64,000 bases of DNA from Rhizobium lentis (GTDB taxonomy: Bacteria > Pseudomonadota > Alphaproteobacteria > Rhizobiales > Rhizobiaceae), in contig NZ_CP071454.1 in NCBI RefSeq assembly GCF_017352135.1, positions 2,877,001-2,941,000 on the forward strand. Reading direction: 5' to 3'. The position numbers were made by a program, and so were the translations under genes. Shown here in pieces: positions 14,247-24,175 of this stretch; position 1 is the first letter of the stretch; every line of letters begins with the position of its first letter. The notes under the pieces were generated by a model. That model was not told the origin of the DNA, searched no databases, and saw only the letters and a program-made list of their open reading frames with translations.

Positions 14247-16694
14247 ATGGCGAATGACGCTCTTTCAATGGATGACAATCAGACGACGACCGGACCACTC
14301 GGAGCCGAGGAACTCCGCTTGATGGACGCCTACTGGCGGGCCTCGAACTATCTCTCTGTCGGACAGATTTATCTTCTCGACAATCCGCTGCTCAAGGAGC
14401 CGCTTAAACGCGAGCACATCAAGCCGCGGCTGCTCGGACACTGGGGAACCTCGCCCGGCCTGAACATGCTCTATGTGCACTGGAATCGGGTGATCAAGCG
14501 CGATGACCTGAACATGATCTATATCATCGGCCCCGGCCACGGCGGACCCTCGCTCGTCGCGCATGCCTATCTTGAGGGTACTTACAGCGAGTTCTATCCA
14601 AATATCGGCCAGGACGCCGAAGGGATGCAGCGACTGTTCAAACAGTTCAGTTTTCCCGGAGGCATTCCGAGCCACGTCGCTCCCGAAACGCCCGGAAGCA
14701 TCCATGAGGGTGGAGAACTGGGCTATGCCCTGAGCCATGCCTATGGTGCTGCCTTCGACAACCCGGATCTGATCGTCGCTTGCGTCGTAGGCGATGGGGA
14801 GGCGGAAACCGGCCCGCTGGCGACGGGATGGCAGGGCAACAAATTTCTCAATCCCGCCCGCGACGGCTGTGTGCTGCCGATCCTGCACCTCAATGGCTAC
14901 AAGATCGCCAATCCCTGCTTCCTCGCCCGCATTCCCGAGGAAGAACTGAGGAAGTTCTTCGAAGGCATGGGATACGCGCCCCTCTTCGTGGGAGGGCATG
15001 AGCCCGACAAGGTGCAGCAGCAACTGGCAGCAGCGATGGATACCGCCGTCGCGGAGATCAAGAGAATCTGGTCAGAGGCCCGCGAGAAGGGCAACCTCAA
15101 GCGGCCAGCCTGGCCGATGATCATCTTCCGCACACCCAAGGGCTGGACTTGCCCGAGCGAAATCGACGGCAAGAAATGCGAGGACTACTGGCGGTCGCAC
15201 CAGGTCCCGATGGGCGAGATGGGCAAGCAGGAACACATCGAGATCCTTCAGCAGTGGATGAAGACGTACAAGCCTGAAGAGCTTTTCGACGACGACGGCA
15301 AGCTGCGCGCCGAAATTGCCGCTCTCGCCCCGGCTGGGAAACGCCGGATGAGCGACAACCCACATGCAAACGGCGGCCTGCTGCTGCGTGACCTGAAGAT
15401 GCCGGATTTCCGCGACTACGCCGTGTCGGTGGCGAGCGCCGGGGCGACAACGGCCGAATCTGCCAGGGTCATGGGCAGGTTCCTGCGCGACGTCATGAAG
15501 CTGAACCTGAACAGCAAGAATTTCCGGCTGTTCAGCCCCGACGAAAACAATTCCAACCGCTGGCAGGACGTGCTCGAAGTCACCGATCGCTGCTACATGG
15601 CTGAGATCTATCCCGAGGACGATCACCTCTCGCCCGACGGCCGGGTGATGGAGGTGTTGAGCGAGCATCAGTGCCAAGGCTGGCTGGAAGGCTACCTGCT
15701 GACGGGCCGCCACGGCTTCTTCTCCTGCTACGAGGCGTTCATTCACATCATCGACTCGATGTTCAACCAGCACGCCAAATGGTTGAAGATCTGCAACGAC
15801 ATTCCATGGCGGCGGCCGATCGGGTCGCTCAACTACTTTCTGAGTTCGCACGTCTGGCGCCAGGACCACAACGGCTTCAGCCACCAGGATCCGGGGTTCA
15901 TCGACCATGTGGTCAACAAGAAGGCGGAGGTGATCCGCGTCTACCTGCCGGCGGACGCGAACACGCTGCTTTCCGTCACCGACCATTGCCTGCGCAGCCG
16001 CAACTACGTGAATGTCGTCGTTGCCGGCAAGCAGCCAGCGCCGCAATGGCTGACGATGGATGAGGCGATCAAGCATTGTGCCGAAGGCCTGGGCATCTGG
16101 GAATGGGCCAGCAGCGACAAGGGCAGCGAGCCGGACGTCGTGATGGCGTGCTGCGGCGACGTGCCGACGCTTGAAACGCTGGCTGCGGTGCAGTTGATCC
16201 GGGAGCACCTGCCCGAACTGAAGGTGCGCGTCATCAACGTCGTCAACCTCATGAAGCTGCAGCCGTTGAGCGAGCACCCGCACGGACTTTCCGATCGGGA
16301 TTTCGATGCGCTCTTCACCAAGGACAAGCCGATCATTTTCGCGTTCCATGGATATCCCTGGCTGATCCACCGGCTGACCTACAGACGCACCAACCATCGC
16401 AATCTGCACGTGCGCGGATACAAGGAGGAGGGAACGACAACAACACCCTTCGACATGGTCGTTCTGAACGAACTCGATCGCTTCCACCTTGTCGAGGATG
16501 TTATCGATCGACTGCCGCAACTCGGCGCTCGCGCCGCCTACTTCAAGCAAGCAATCCGCGAGAAGCTGATCGAGCATCGTCAGTATATCGAGAAGCATGG
16601 CGATGACATGCCTGAGATCAGCGGTTGGCGGTGGGGCGTCAAGAGCACGGTCCGCGCGAGGGGGGCTACCTCCACTGAAGGTGACAACGCATAG
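14247..16694 (+). CDS. xfp: Xylulose-5-phosphate/fructose-6-phosphate phosphoketolase
   Basis: 815 residues, the full length for bacterial phosphoketolase. It is a thiamine-diphosphate enzyme splitting xylulose 5-phosphate (and often fructose 6-phosphate) with phosphate into acetyl phosphate plus glyceraldehyde 3-phosphate or erythrose 4-phosphate in the cytoplasm. Seen motifs: LGHWGTSPG and GPGHGGP near the N-terminus, the [15 protein letters not shown] signature, and the TPP-binding run [19 protein letters not shown] (about 14790-14850). ATG 14247 (MANDALSM) is chosen because GAGGAGG stands 6 bases upstream; the frame is open further 5' without a site. It is the first gene of an apparent three-gene operon with two glucan-active enzymes. 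Confidence 0.95.
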   Translation: MANDALSMDDNQTTTGPLGAEELRLMDAYWRASNYLSVGQIYLLDNPLLKEPLKREHIKPRLLGHWGTSPGLNMLYVHWNRVIKRDDLNMIYIIGPGHGGPSLVAHAYLEGTYSEFYPNIGQDAEGMQRLFKQFSFPGGIPSHVAPETPGSIHEGGELGYALSHAYGAAFDNPDLIVACVVGDGEAETGPLATGWQGNKFLNPARDGCVLPILHLNGYKIANPCFLARIPEEELRKFFEGMGYAPLFVGGHEPDKVQQQLAAAMDTAVAEIKRIWSEAREKGNLKRPAWPMIIFRTPKGWTCPSEIDGKKCEDYWRSHQVPMGEMGKQEHIEILQQWMKTYKPEELFDDDGKLRAEIAALAPAGKRRMSDNPHANGGLLLRDLKMPDFRDYAVSVASAGATTAESARVMGRFLRDVMKLNLNSKNFRLFSPDENNSNRWQDVLEVTDRCYMAEIYPEDDHLSPDGRVMEVLSEHQCQGWLEGYLLTGRHGFFSCYEAFIHIIDSMFNQHAKWLKICNDIPWRRPIGSLNYFLSSHVWRQDHNGFSHQDPGFIDHVVNKKAEVIRVYLPADANTLLSVTDHCLRSRNYVNVVVAGKQPAPQWLTMDEAIKHCAEGLGIWEWASSDKGSEPDVVMACCGDVPTLETLAAVQLIREHLPELKVRVINVVNLMKLQPLSEHPHGLSDRDFDALFTKDKPIIFAFHGYPWLIHRLTYRRTNHRNLHVRGYKEEGTTTTPFDMVVLNELDRFHLVEDVIDRLPQLGARAAYFKQAIREKLIEHRQYIEKHGDDMPEISGWRWGVKSTVRARGATSTEGDNA

Positions 16695-16736
16695 ATGCCA
16701 TGGGCCGGTGCCCGCTGCGATTGAGGGTTTTGTCCA

Positions 16737-19700
16737 ATGGCCCGATTGACTGGCGATATTGAAGACGTCGGTGAGGCGCATCCGGCGGGCGCGCCTCCCG
16801 AGATTACCTTGCTTTCGAACGGCCGGTACAGCGTCCTGCTTACCGAATCCGGTTCCGGCTACGGATCCTGGCTCGGTCTCGACGTGACGCGCTGGCGGGA
16901 GGACAGTACGCGAGATTGCTGGGGCCAGTTCTGCTACGTCAGCGACCTTGAAGACGGAAAGGTCTGGTCCATCGCCCGGCAGCCGGTCTGCCGGGCCGAC
17001 GCCGACTACCGGCACAGCTTTCCAGGTGATCGCGCCGAGTTTCGCTGTTCGGCAGGGGACATTGAGATCTCGTGGGAAGTTTGCGTCGCAACCGATTGTG
17101 ATGCCGAGGTGCGTTTGCTTCGTCTGTTCAACAGGGGGACGAAGGCAAGGGAACTCGAGCTGACGAGCTATTCCGAGATCTGCCTGAATGGCCGACGGGC
17201 CGACAGCGCACATCCGGCATTTGCAAAGCTCTTCGTTGAGACCTGGTTTGTCGCTGAAACCACCGCACTGTTTGCAAGGCGTCGGCCACGCAGCGGCTCA
17301 GAGAAGCCGATCTGGGCGGTGCACGTTTCGGCATCAAGCGACGACGCCCATCCAGCAGTCGAGTACGACACCGACCGCTACAGGTTTCTCGGCCGCGGAA
17401 GGACACCGTCAAATCCCGGCGCGCTCGAGCGCGGAAGAAAATTGCCAGGCACGACCGGTCCGGTACTCGACCCCATCTTCAGTTTGCGCCGAACCGTCCG
17501 CCTGGAGCCCTCCGGAATGGAGAAAATCGCATTCGTGACGGGCGCGGCTGATAGCGAAGCAGGTGCGGCTGCCATTGCAGAGCGTTTTGCCAATATCGAT
17601 GCGGTCGTCCAGACCGTGTCGGATGCGAAGGAAAGGCATGCCGCTGCACTTGCTTTCCCAAAGCTCTCGCCGGCCAGGGAGGTGGTCTACAATCGCCTTG
17701 CAGGAAGCCTGGCATTTTCGAATCCCGGCCTTCGATATGGTGGCGCTCCCGTCAAAGAACGGCTGACCACGGAGGGACTGTGGTCGCTAGGCATATCCGG
17801 AGATCTGCCCATTCTGCTGCTGCGCATGGACCAGGCGGACCAGAAATCTCTCGTCGAGGAAATTATCGAGGCTCACGCGTTCATCACCAGGTGCGGACTT
17901 CCCTTCGACCTTGCTCTCCTCGAGGAAAGCGGCGCTGGCGAAGCGGTGGACAGAAGCCAATTGGAGGAGACGCTCGGCAAGGCCGGAGGCATTCACCTCC
18001 TGTCGGCGGCCGCTATTTCAGGCGCGTCAGCGGATGCCCTCGTTGCTGCCGCACGCGTCGTTCTTTGTTGCAGCAAGGGATCACTTGCCGGTCAGGTTGA
18101 GACGCCGGCGACCACCATGCCTTCAGCCCGGAAACCGACGGAGACGGCTCGAGGCGCGGGCGAGAAACTTCGCGGGGCCGCACGAGGTGATCTGCTTTTC
18201 TGGAATGGTTGCGGGGGCTTTACCCCTGACGGGCGCGAGTATGTGATCGCGGCTGACGGAGAGGCCATGACGCCCATGCCCTGGTGCAACGTCATAGCCA
18301 ACAACGAGTTTGGCTGCCTGACGAGCGAAAGCGGCCTTGGCTATAGCTGGGCGGGCAACAGCCAGTTGAACAGGCTCACGCCGTGGGCGAATGATCCGGT
18401 TTCGGACCCTCCAAGCGAAGTCGTCTACATCAGCGATGAGCAGACCGGGGAGTTCTGGACGCCGACACTTCTGCCTCTTGGGCAATCGTCGTCGGGGACC
18501 GTCAGTCATGGGCAGGGTTACAGCCGTTACGAGAGCACTCACGGAGCTCTGCGGCAGGAAATGACGGTCCACGTCCCGGACGCCGACCCCGTCAAGATCG
18601 TTCACCTGGCTATCCGCAACGATGGAACAGACGCGCGCAGGCTTACTGCCACCTATTTCGTCGAATGGGTTCTCGGTACGTTGCGCGAGAACGCACCCGG
18701 ACGGATCGAATGCGAGATTGACGGCGAGAGCGGCGCCATCGTTGCGCGGAACCTCTGGGAAAGTGATTTCTCCGGCAAGCTGGCTTTCATTGCCTCAAGC
18801 GCGCCACGGCGATCCTTCACCTGCGACCGGCGGGAGTTTCTCGGCATCAATGGTTCCGTTTCCCGACCGGCCGGGCTGGCGGGCTCCGGTCTCGGCGGGA
18901 GCGTCGGCTCCCTGCTCGATCCCTGCGCCGCACTGATGGTCGAGATTTCAGTTCCCCCCGGCCAAAGAGCCGAACTGGTGTTCGTCCTTGGGCAGGCTGG
19001 CAGTCGCGATGAGGTCCGCAGGCTCGTGCGCGACTATGCCGAGCCGGCGAGCGCCCGAAGCTCCCTGGCGATCGTCTCCCGCCAATGGGACAGACTGCTG
19101 AGTTCAGTCACGGTGCAAACGCCCGATGCCGCCTTTGACCTCATGATGAACCGTTGGCTCATCTATCAGGTGTTGTCTTGCCGCGTCTGGGCCCGGACGG
19201 GTTTCTACCAGTCCGGAGGCGCATACGGATTTCGCGACCAGCTCCAGGATGTTGATGCCCTGGTGCATTGCGCACCCGACGAAACACGCGCCCACATCCT
19301 TCGAGCTGCTGCGCGCCAGTTCACGGAGGGAGATGTCCAGCACTGGTGGCATCCGCCGTCAGGCGTCGGAGTGCGGACCCGCATGACCGATGACCTCTAT
19401 TTCCTGCCTTATGTCGTCCAGCACTACGTATCAACGACCGGGGACGACGCGCTCCTTGACGAGCGTGTTCCTTTCGTGGCGTCGCCGCCCTTGAGTGACG
19501 ACCAGGAGGAAAGCTTCGGCGTGCCTCAGGTCGCCGAAGAAAGTGGGACGCTCTATGACCACTGCTGCCGCGCATTGGATTGCGGACTTCGTCTCGGAGC
19601 GCATGGACTTCCGCTCATGGGGACGGGCGATTGGAACGATGGCATGAACAAGGTCGGCGCGCAGGGCAAAGGCGAGAGCGTGTGGAACGGCTGGTTCTTC

Positions 19701-20591
19701 CTCACCGTGCTCAAGTCGTTTGCCACCATCGCATCCGCTAGGGGCGACGAGGAGCGGGTGGCATGGTGCCTCGAGCGCGCCGAAGCCTTGCGCGCGTCAT
19801 TGGAGGCTGAGGCTTGGGACGGTTCCTGGTATCGCCGGGCCTACTTCGACGATGGCACCCCCCTTGGCTCCCACCTGAACGACGAATGCCAGATCGACGC
19901 CATCCCCCAAGCCTGGGCGGTCATCTCCGGTGTCGCCGACGCTGGACGCGCTTCCACTGCCATGCAGGCAGTTTGGGAGCGGCTGGTTCGGCCAGAAGAC
20001 AAGCTGATTCAGCTCTTCCATCCCCCCTTCGACAAGGGGACGCTGCAGCCCGGCTACATAAAGGGGTACGTTCCGGGAATTCGGGAGAATGGTGGCCAGT
20101 ATACCCATGCGGCGGCCTGGGTTGCATTGGCGACCGCGATGCTGGGAGAGGCAGATCGGGCTTTTGAGCTCTGGAGCATGCTCAACCCCATCAATCATTC
20201 CCTTTCCGCCGAAGACGCTGCGCGATACATGGTCGAACCCTACGTTGTCAGCGCTGATGTCTATGGCGCGTTCCCGCATACCGGCCGCGGAGGCTGGACC
20301 TGGTATACCGGATCGGCCAGCTGGCTTTATCGCGTTGGTCTGGAAGCCATTCTCGGTATTCGCAGACAGGGAGAACACCTCTCCGTCCAGCCTTGCATTC
20401 CCTCGCATTGGCCCGGCTATGAAGGTGACTTGCGGTTTGGATCGGCGACCTATTCCATCAAGGTGCGAAGGGATCCCGCATCTGGTCAGGGGCATCGCTG
20501 GCTGACCGCCGACGGCGAGGAAATCACCGCGCAGAGCCTCCCACTTGTGGACGACGGGAAGAACCATCAGATCCAGTTGGTGATGGGCTAG
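16737..20591 (+). CDS. GH94-family NdvB-like glycoside phosphorylase (C-terminal half of cyclic beta-1,2-glucan synthase, stand-alone)
   Basis: 1284 residues. The N-terminus ([40 protein letters not shown]) and a second copy of this beta-sandwich near 480-600 ([40 protein letters not shown]) match the two supersandwich modules in the C-terminal half of NdvB. An (alpha/alpha)6 barrel follows, with the GH94 general-acid motif [12 protein letters not shown] (19622-19657) and [19 protein letters not shown]. The NdvB glucosyltransferase, membrane and cyclisation parts are absent. GH94 enzymes cleave or form beta-glucosidic bonds with phosphate and glucose 1-phosphate; a sophorooligosaccharide/beta-1,2-glucan phosphorylase is the best inference. 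No signal peptide, so cytoplasmic. It lies 42 bp after xfp and 2 bp before the next gene. Confidence 0.85.
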   Translation: MARLTGDIEDVGEAHPAGAPPEITLLSNGRYSVLLTESGSGYGSWLGLDVTRWREDSTRDCWGQFCYVSDLEDGKVWSIARQPVCRADADYRHSFPGDRAEFRCSAGDIEISWEVCVATDCDAEVRLLRLFNRGTKARELELTSYSEICLNGRRADSAHPAFAKLFVETWFVAETTALFARRRPRSGSEKPIWAVHVSASSDDAHPAVEYDTDRYRFLGRGRTPSNPGALERGRKLPGTTGPVLDPIFSLRRTVRLEPSGMEKIAFVTGAADSEAGAAAIAERFANIDAVVQTVSDAKERHAAALAFPKLSPAREVVYNRLAGSLAFSNPGLRYGGAPVKERLTTEGLWSLGISGDLPILLLRMDQADQKSLVEEIIEAHAFITRCGLPFDLALLEESGAGEAVDRSQLEETLGKAGGIHLLSAAAISGASADALVAAARVVLCCSKGSLAGQVETPATTMPSARKPTETARGAGEKLRGAARGDLLFWNGCGGFTPDGREYVIAADGEAMTPMPWCNVIANNEFGCLTSESGLGYSWAGNSQLNRLTPWANDPVSDPPSEVVYISDEQTGEFWTPTLLPLGQSSSGTVSHGQGYSRYESTHGALRQEMTVHVPDADPVKIVHLAIRNDGTDARRLTATYFVEWVLGTLRENAPGRIECEIDGESGAIVARNLWESDFSGKLAFIASSAPRRSFTCDRREFLGINGSVSRPAGLAGSGLGGSVGSLLDPCAALMVEISVPPGQRAELVFVLGQAGSRDEVRRLVRDYAEPASARSSLAIVSRQWDRLLSSVTVQTPDAAFDLMMNRWLIYQVLSCRVWARTGFYQSGGAYGFRDQLQDVDALVHCAPDETRAHILRAAARQFTEGDVQHWWHPPSGVGVRTRMTDDLYFLPYVVQHYVSTTGDDALLDERVPFVASPPLSDDQEESFGVPQVAEESGTLYDHCCRALDCGLRLGAHGLPLMGTGDWNDGMNKVGAQGKGESVWNGWFFLTVLKSFATIASARGDEERVAWCLERAEALRASLEAEAWDGSWYRRAYFDDGTPLGSHLNDECQIDAIPQAWAVISGVADAGRASTAMQAVWERLVRPEDKLIQLFHPPFDKGTLQPGYIKGYVPGIRENGGQYTHAAAWVALATAMLGEADRAFELWSMLNPINHSLSAEDAARYMVEPYVVSADVYGAFPHTGRGGWTWYTGSASWLYRVGLEAILGIRRQGEHLSVQPCIPSHWPGYEGDLRFGSATYSIKVRRDPASGQGHRWLTADGEEITAQSLPLVDDGKNHQIQLVMG

Positions 20592-20593
20592 CT

Positions 20594-21916
20594 ATGTCAG
20601 AACTGCTGTCGACCGATCCCGAACTGAACCGGATGCCAACCGATGAAGATCTCGGTCGCCTTCAGTTCACCACCTTGCTCTACTATCTCCAATGTACGAA
20701 CCCGGACAACGGATTGGTGCGCGACAAGACCCAAGCGGGTGCTCCGGCGAGCATCGCCGCGATCGGCATGGCGCTTGCGACCATTCCGGTCGTGGTGGAG
20801 CGCGGCGTCGTCATCAGGGAGTTTGCCGCCAAGATCGCCCGACGGCGGCTGGAATTCCTGCTGCGTTGCCATCAGGGACCGGAACCGGACGCCTCCGGGT
20901 ACAAGGGCTTCTTCTACCATTTCCTCGACATCGAGACCGGGCGGCGGGTCTGGCAGTGTGAATTGTCGACCATCGACTCGGCTTTTCTGTTTGCCGGCGC
21001 TCTGACCGTTGCCGCCTACTTTGATGGCGACACGGACGACGAGGTGAAGGTCAGGCGGCTCGCGGCGGCGCTCTACGAGCGGGTGGACTGGAACTGGGCC
21101 TGCGACCACGGCGCGACGCTGACCCATGGCTGGCGACCGGAAAGCGGCTTCATTCCCTATCGCTGGCGCGGTTATGACGAAGGATTGCTCCTCTATATTC
21201 TCGGCCTAGGCTCACCCACACATCCTTTGCCGCCGGAATCCTATGCCGCCTACACCGAGAGCTATGATTGGCGGAATATCTACGGTCGCGAAATGCTTTA
21301 TTCGGGACCGCTGTTTACCCACCAGCTTTCGCATATGTGGATCGACTTCCGCGGCATCCGTGACGAGTTCATGCGCGAACATGACAGTGACTACTTTAAG
21401 AACAGCCGGCATGCGACTTTTGTCCAGCAGGAATACGCAATCCGCAACCCGTTGAACTTTCGAGGCTATGGCACCCACTGCTGGGGCTTCACGGCGAGCG
21501 ACGGACCCGGTTGGATCAAACGAAACGTGGACGGTGTCGAGAGGGAATTCTTCGACTACATCGCCCGCGGTGCGCCCTTTGGGCCGGACGATGGAACCGT
21601 ATGCCCCTGGGTCGTCATTGCATCATTGCCATTTGCGCCGGAGATCGTCATCCCGACCGTCCGAAACTTCGCACGCATGAATCTCGGCATGACGCGGCTC
21701 TACGGTTTCAAACCGTCCTTCAACCAGACCTATACTTTGGAGAACGGCGAGGGCGGATCGTGGGTCAGCCCCTACCATTTCGGGATCGACCAGGGGCCTG
21801 TGGTTCTGATGATCGAAAACTACCGGACCGGCTTGTTATGGAACATCATGCGTCGATGCGAGCCTGTGGTGGTGGGGCTGAGACGGGCCGGGTTCACAGG
21901 CGGCTGGTTATACTGA
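20594..21916 (+). CDS. Glycoamylase (PF10091) family protein, probable beta-1,2-glucan hydrolase
   Basis: 440 residues with the pattern of the PF10091 glycoamylase family, which includes GH144 endo-beta-1,2-glucanases and the cyclisation domain of NdvB: GYKGFFYHFLDIETG, WQCELSTIDSAFLFAGAL, GWRPESGFIPYRWRGYDEGLLLYILGLGSP, and FTHQLSHMWIDFRGIRD. Its ATG begins 2 bp after the GH94 stop, so translation is probably coupled. No signal peptide is seen, so it would act in the cytoplasm, perhaps shortening or linearising beta-1,2-glucan for the GH94 enzyme. Specificity is inferred from family and context only. Confidence 0.85.
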   Translation: MSELLSTDPELNRMPTDEDLGRLQFTTLLYYLQCTNPDNGLVRDKTQAGAPASIAAIGMALATIPVVVERGVVIREFAAKIARRRLEFLLRCHQGPEPDASGYKGFFYHFLDIETGRRVWQCELSTIDSAFLFAGALTVAAYFDGDTDDEVKVRRLAAALYERVDWNWACDHGATLTHGWRPESGFIPYRWRGYDEGLLLYILGLGSPTHPLPPESYAAYTESYDWRNIYGREMLYSGPLFTHQLSHMWIDFRGIRDEFMREHDSDYFKNSRHATFVQQEYAIRNPLNFRGYGTHCWGFTASDGPGWIKRNVDGVEREFFDYIARGAPFGPDDGTVCPWVVIASLPFAPEIVIPTVRNFARMNLGMTRLYGFKPSFNQTYTLENGEGGSWVSPYHFGIDQGPVVLMIENYRTGLLWNIMRRCEPVVVGLRRAGFTGGWLY

Positions 21917-22464
21917 TCCAATTGGCCCTCGGCGGGACCACTGCCCGGCTGCGAAAGGCCGGAGTTGCATGCCAAGAACAACAACTTCCAGCTGCTTCTG
22001 AAGCTGCGGCCGAGATAAAGAAGAGCCCCGCAAAACGCGGGGATCAAGAGAAGGGGGTGTTTCCTAGGTATTGGTGTCTAGGTTGTTGTGAAATTATTCT
22101 ACACAAATCAATATTTATTGCAATTAGTAATACTGACGTGAGTGCTATTATAACGGCTATAAATAAAAGGAATAGTCGTATGATTGTAGTTTATTCTGCA
22201 GAGAAGTAAATAATCTACAACTTAGGCTGATAACTTCGTGGTGTTCGGTGAGCCGCCCGATGGTCGTTTGCTAAACCCCGAGCATGGCGTCCCTGTACGT
22301 CAGCCGGCAATCGAAAACCGGTCGCCAAGTATTCTGGCTCTCGCAGGTCTGGCTGCAGGTAAGTTGATTCGCCTGGCGGCGGCAAGATGTGAGATAGTCA
22401 CCTCAACCGGAACGAGTCCGAACCTTGTTCGTTGACTCGCGTGTTCCGCGTTGGGGGCTGCATC
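21917..22464. other. Intergenic stretch with a hairpin and an AT-rich segment
   Basis: A hairpin CCCCGC-AAAAC-GCGGGG (22026-22042) could end the glucan operon, although it has no T run. From about 22075 to 22225 the sequence turns strongly AT-rich (for example AATCAATATTTATTGCAATT), unlike the surrounding high-GC DNA, which suggests foreign or control DNA at the left edge of the accessory region. No gene is seen. Confidence 0.5.
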
Positions 22465-22704
22465 ATGGGCAGGCGACGAAGCTTCAAGCCGGTGAAGATC
22501 ACCATCAATGGCAAGACCAGGACCGTTTATAACGTCGTCCAGGCCGGCAATACCCTGCTGAACGACTGGCCGGAGCAGACGCCGGCGGCCAAGGCCGCCG
22601 AGCTGCTGGTGCTCGATGTCTTCAACGATGTCGCCGAGCCCGAGCAGGTGCGCCGCGCATTCATAACCGCGGCGAAGGCGAGCGACATCAAGTTCAGCTC
22701 CTGA
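22465..22704 (+). CDS. DUF982-family small protein
   Basis: 79 residues from ATG 22465 (MGRRRSFKPVKITING), which has GGGGG about 10 bases upstream; a TTG at 22432 is open but less likely. The body NDWPEQTPAAKAAELLVLDVFNDVAEPEQVRRAFITAAKAS fits the short DUF982 family, which is found mostly in Rhizobiales and has no assigned function. The gene ends just before the convergent toxin gene. Confidence 0.7.
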   Translation: MGRRRSFKPVKITINGKTRTVYNVVQAGNTLLNDWPEQTPAAKAAELLVLDVFNDVAEPEQVRRAFITAAKASDIKFSS

Positions 22705-22729
22705 CCCGCGGTGCGCCAGGTTTAGCCGA

Positions 22730-23179
22730 TCACTCCGGTCGGAAAGCGGCCGGAAGATCGACGGGAACATCGAGCGGCTGGAAATGTCGCAGATTCTCGA
22801 TGACGACGGTGAGGTCATAAGCCCGCGCCGTCGCTGCGATGATGAGATCGCCGAGGCCGGGATGACAGCCTTTGCTTTCCGCCTCATCTTTCAGCGCACC
22901 GACGATCCGCGCGACGACGGTATCCATTGGCAATATCCGGTCGCCGAAAGTGTCGGTGATGGAATTCAGCCATGTCGAAAGGCGCTTTGCCCGCTCGATC
23001 CCGCCGCGGCGGTGAAGACTGCGCATTCCCTTCTCGATCTCCGCCACGGACAGAGCCGACAGAAAGAGTGCGTCGGATTCGCCCTGCTCGTGGAACCAGG
23101 CCCGCACAGGATCGGACGGCGGCACCTTGCCCGGCGCGAATTTCGAAATGATATTCGTGTCGACAAGATAGGCCGTCAC
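22730..23179 (-). CDS. VapC/FitB-type PIN-domain toxin ribonuclease
   Basis: 149 residues, the usual PIN toxin length. The acidic catalytic residues are visible as Asp7 (YLVDTNI), Glu47 (LSVAEIEKG) and Asp111 (GLGDLIIAA), with a further acidic C-terminal region. PIN toxins are Mg-dependent RNases, often cutting tRNA or rRNA. The start ATG overlaps the antitoxin stop by four bases (ATGA), giving translational coupling and co-expression with its antidote. Confidence 0.92.
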   Translation of the reverse strand: MTAYLVDTNIISKFAPGKVPPSDPVRAWFHEQGESDALFLSALSVAEIEKGMRSLHRRGGIERAKRLSTWLNSITDTFGDRILPMDTVVARIVGALKDEAESKGCHPGLGDLIIAATARAYDLTVVIENLRHFQPLDVPVDLPAAFRPE

Positions 23180-23427
23180 AAATCAACACCCCTCAATTTT
23201 GAGGGGTTCCGCTCCAGTTCGACACCGCCGGGGAAGGTCAACAGGAAATCCCCGAAATTCGGCCGCGGCCTGTTGAGCGCCTTCTTGGCGGCTTCGGCCG
23301 CTTCGACCGAAACCAGCACGGCGGCGGGCTTGCCATGGCGGGTGATCGTCACGAACTCGCCCTTTGCGGCTTCGTCCACCAGGCCGGCGAAACCAGCCTT
23401 TGCCTCTGCCACGCTGATCGTCGACAT
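23176..23427 (-). CDS. Phd/YefM-type antitoxin
   Basis: 83 residues: MSTISVAEAKAGFAGLVDEAAKGEFVTITRHGKPAAVLVS is the Phd/YefM DNA-binding fold, and the C-terminal tail is the expected toxin-neutralising part. ATG 23427 is preferred because AGGAG stands 6-8 bases upstream, although the frame is open to 23463. It is the first gene of the two-gene module and is expected to autorepress from the adjacent palindrome. Confidence 0.9.
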   Translation of the reverse strand: MSTISVAEAKAGFAGLVDEAAKGEFVTITRHGKPAAVLVSVEAAEAAKKALNRPRPNFGDFLLTFPGGVELERNPSKLRGVDL

Positions 23428-23447
23428 CACCATCTCCTGATTAATAT

Positions 23448-23461
23448 GACCATATGTGGTC
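23448..23461. promoter_or_regulatory. Candidate operator of the toxin-antitoxin module
   Basis: The inverted repeat GACCA-TATG-TGGTC lies 21 bases upstream of the antitoxin start, in AT-rich promoter DNA. Phd/YefM antitoxins bind such short palindromes; binding here is inferred. Confidence 0.5.
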
Positions 23462-23612
23462 AAAATAGCTTGCTGCTGCTGGAATCAAGAAAAATTCCCA
23501 TCCAGGCGGATGCGAGGATCGCTGCGAGGAAGCCGAAGGCGATGCAGGTGATCGCCTGGAGCCGCAGGAGATGAAGGTGACTGGGGCCGGGATGACGGGC
23601 TTTTCTGCGCAT
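23460..23612 (-). CDS. Possible small one-helix membrane protein
   Basis: A 50-residue frame from ATG 23612 (MRRKARHPGPSH) with one hydrophobic segment, LQAITCIAFGFLAAILASAWMGIFL, following a basic N-terminus. It lies downstream of, and in the same direction as, the 87-residue gene at 23682-23945, with a gap of about 70 bp. No homology is recognised and the ribosome binding site is weak. It could equally be chance. Confidence 0.3.
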   Translation of the reverse strand: MRRKARHPGPSHLHLLRLQAITCIAFGFLAAILASAWMGIFLDSSSSKLF

Positions 23613-23681
23613 TGACCGGACGGGCAGGCGCAGCCGGAAAAGGCTTTGATGACGCAATTGGCGGATATGTCCTTTTCTTCC

Positions 23682-23945
23682 TCAGGCATAAAGCTGATCG
23701 CCATCGGTGATGCCCATGATCTCGCGGGCGTAGCGGTAATGCGCCTCGACGCTGGCGGTGGCGCCGCGCAGCCATGACGGGCCGCGCACCGAATGCTCGG
23801 GGCGGGCGAGATAGGCAAAGCCGAGGGCGCCCATGCGCTGAGCCTCGTTGGCCATATAGGCGTGGCAGTCGTCGAGCCCGCGCGCGCCATTCCATCGGGC
23901 GTCCCGCCGGCTCTGCTCGGTTTCGATCCTGCGGATATGCTGCAT
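23682..23945 (-). CDS. Small protein of unknown function under the S24-repressor-type operators
   Basis: 87 residues from ATG 23945 (MQHIRRIETEQSRRD), with GAGGG upstream. The body is soluble and charged (GLDDCHAYMANEAQRMGALGFAYLARPEH) and has no recognised domain. The frame is open to 24014, but that start would lie inside the operator region. Two palindromes GGTAT-N5-ATACC lie 43-93 bases upstream, the same motif as at the S24 repressor promoter 1.4 kb away, so the gene probably belongs to that repressor's regulon. Confidence 0.6.
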   Translation of the reverse strand: MQHIRRIETEQSRRDARWNGARGLDDCHAYMANEAQRMGALGFAYLARPEHSVRGPSWLRGATASVEAHYRYAREIMGITDGDQLYA

Positions 23946-23987
23946 CGCTCTGCCCTCTCTCGTGCCGCCGGAATGGCATGTCAAGAA

Positions 23988-24002
23988 GGTATATAAGATA
24001 CC
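23988..24002. promoter_or_regulatory. Operator A, GGTAT-ATAAG-ATACC
   Basis: A perfect 5-bp inverted repeat with a 5-base spacer upstream of the 23682-23945 gene. On the minus strand a TTGACG (24009-24014) precedes it, so the site would cover the promoter. Confidence 0.65.
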
Positions 24003-24021
24003 CTGTATCGTCAATCGGAAA

Positions 24022-24038
24022 AGGTATAAAAAATACCT
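24022..24038. promoter_or_regulatory. Operator B, AGGTAT-AAAAA-ATACCT
   Basis: A perfect 6-bp inverted repeat with a 5-base spacer. Its centre is 35 bp from that of operator A, so both would be on roughly the same face pattern for cooperative binding. Confidence 0.65.
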
Positions 24039-24065
24039 GATCGGTTGACGAGGTACGAATCGTAG

Positions 24066-24175
24066 GCGTATGTCTCGGTCAGTGATTGGGCGACCGGGTG
24101 CAACTCCCGAGCTGACGAAGCCCAGCGGCGCGGGAAGCGAAAGTCCTTAAGTGCGCTGTCAGAAAATCAGGACGA
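24066..24175 (+). other. Possible structured RNA segment, identity unclear
   Basis: The run TTGGGCGACCGGGTGC then ACTCCCGAGC then GACGAAGCCCA can fold as a TGGGC/GCCCA stem enclosing a GGGT/ACTCCC hairpin, followed by GGGAAGCGAAAGTCC. This wording resembles the 5' domain of some bacterial group II introns, but no reverse transcriptase frame follows and the rest of the 807-bp intergenic stretch (23946-24752) shows no gene. Could be a decayed intron end or coincidence. Confidence 0.3.

Noticed and set aside
15072..17213. 713-codon open frame on the minus strand
   Set aside because: It is the mirror of the phosphoketolase and GH94 genes in high-GC DNA; the plus-strand genes have clear motifs and ribosome binding sites.
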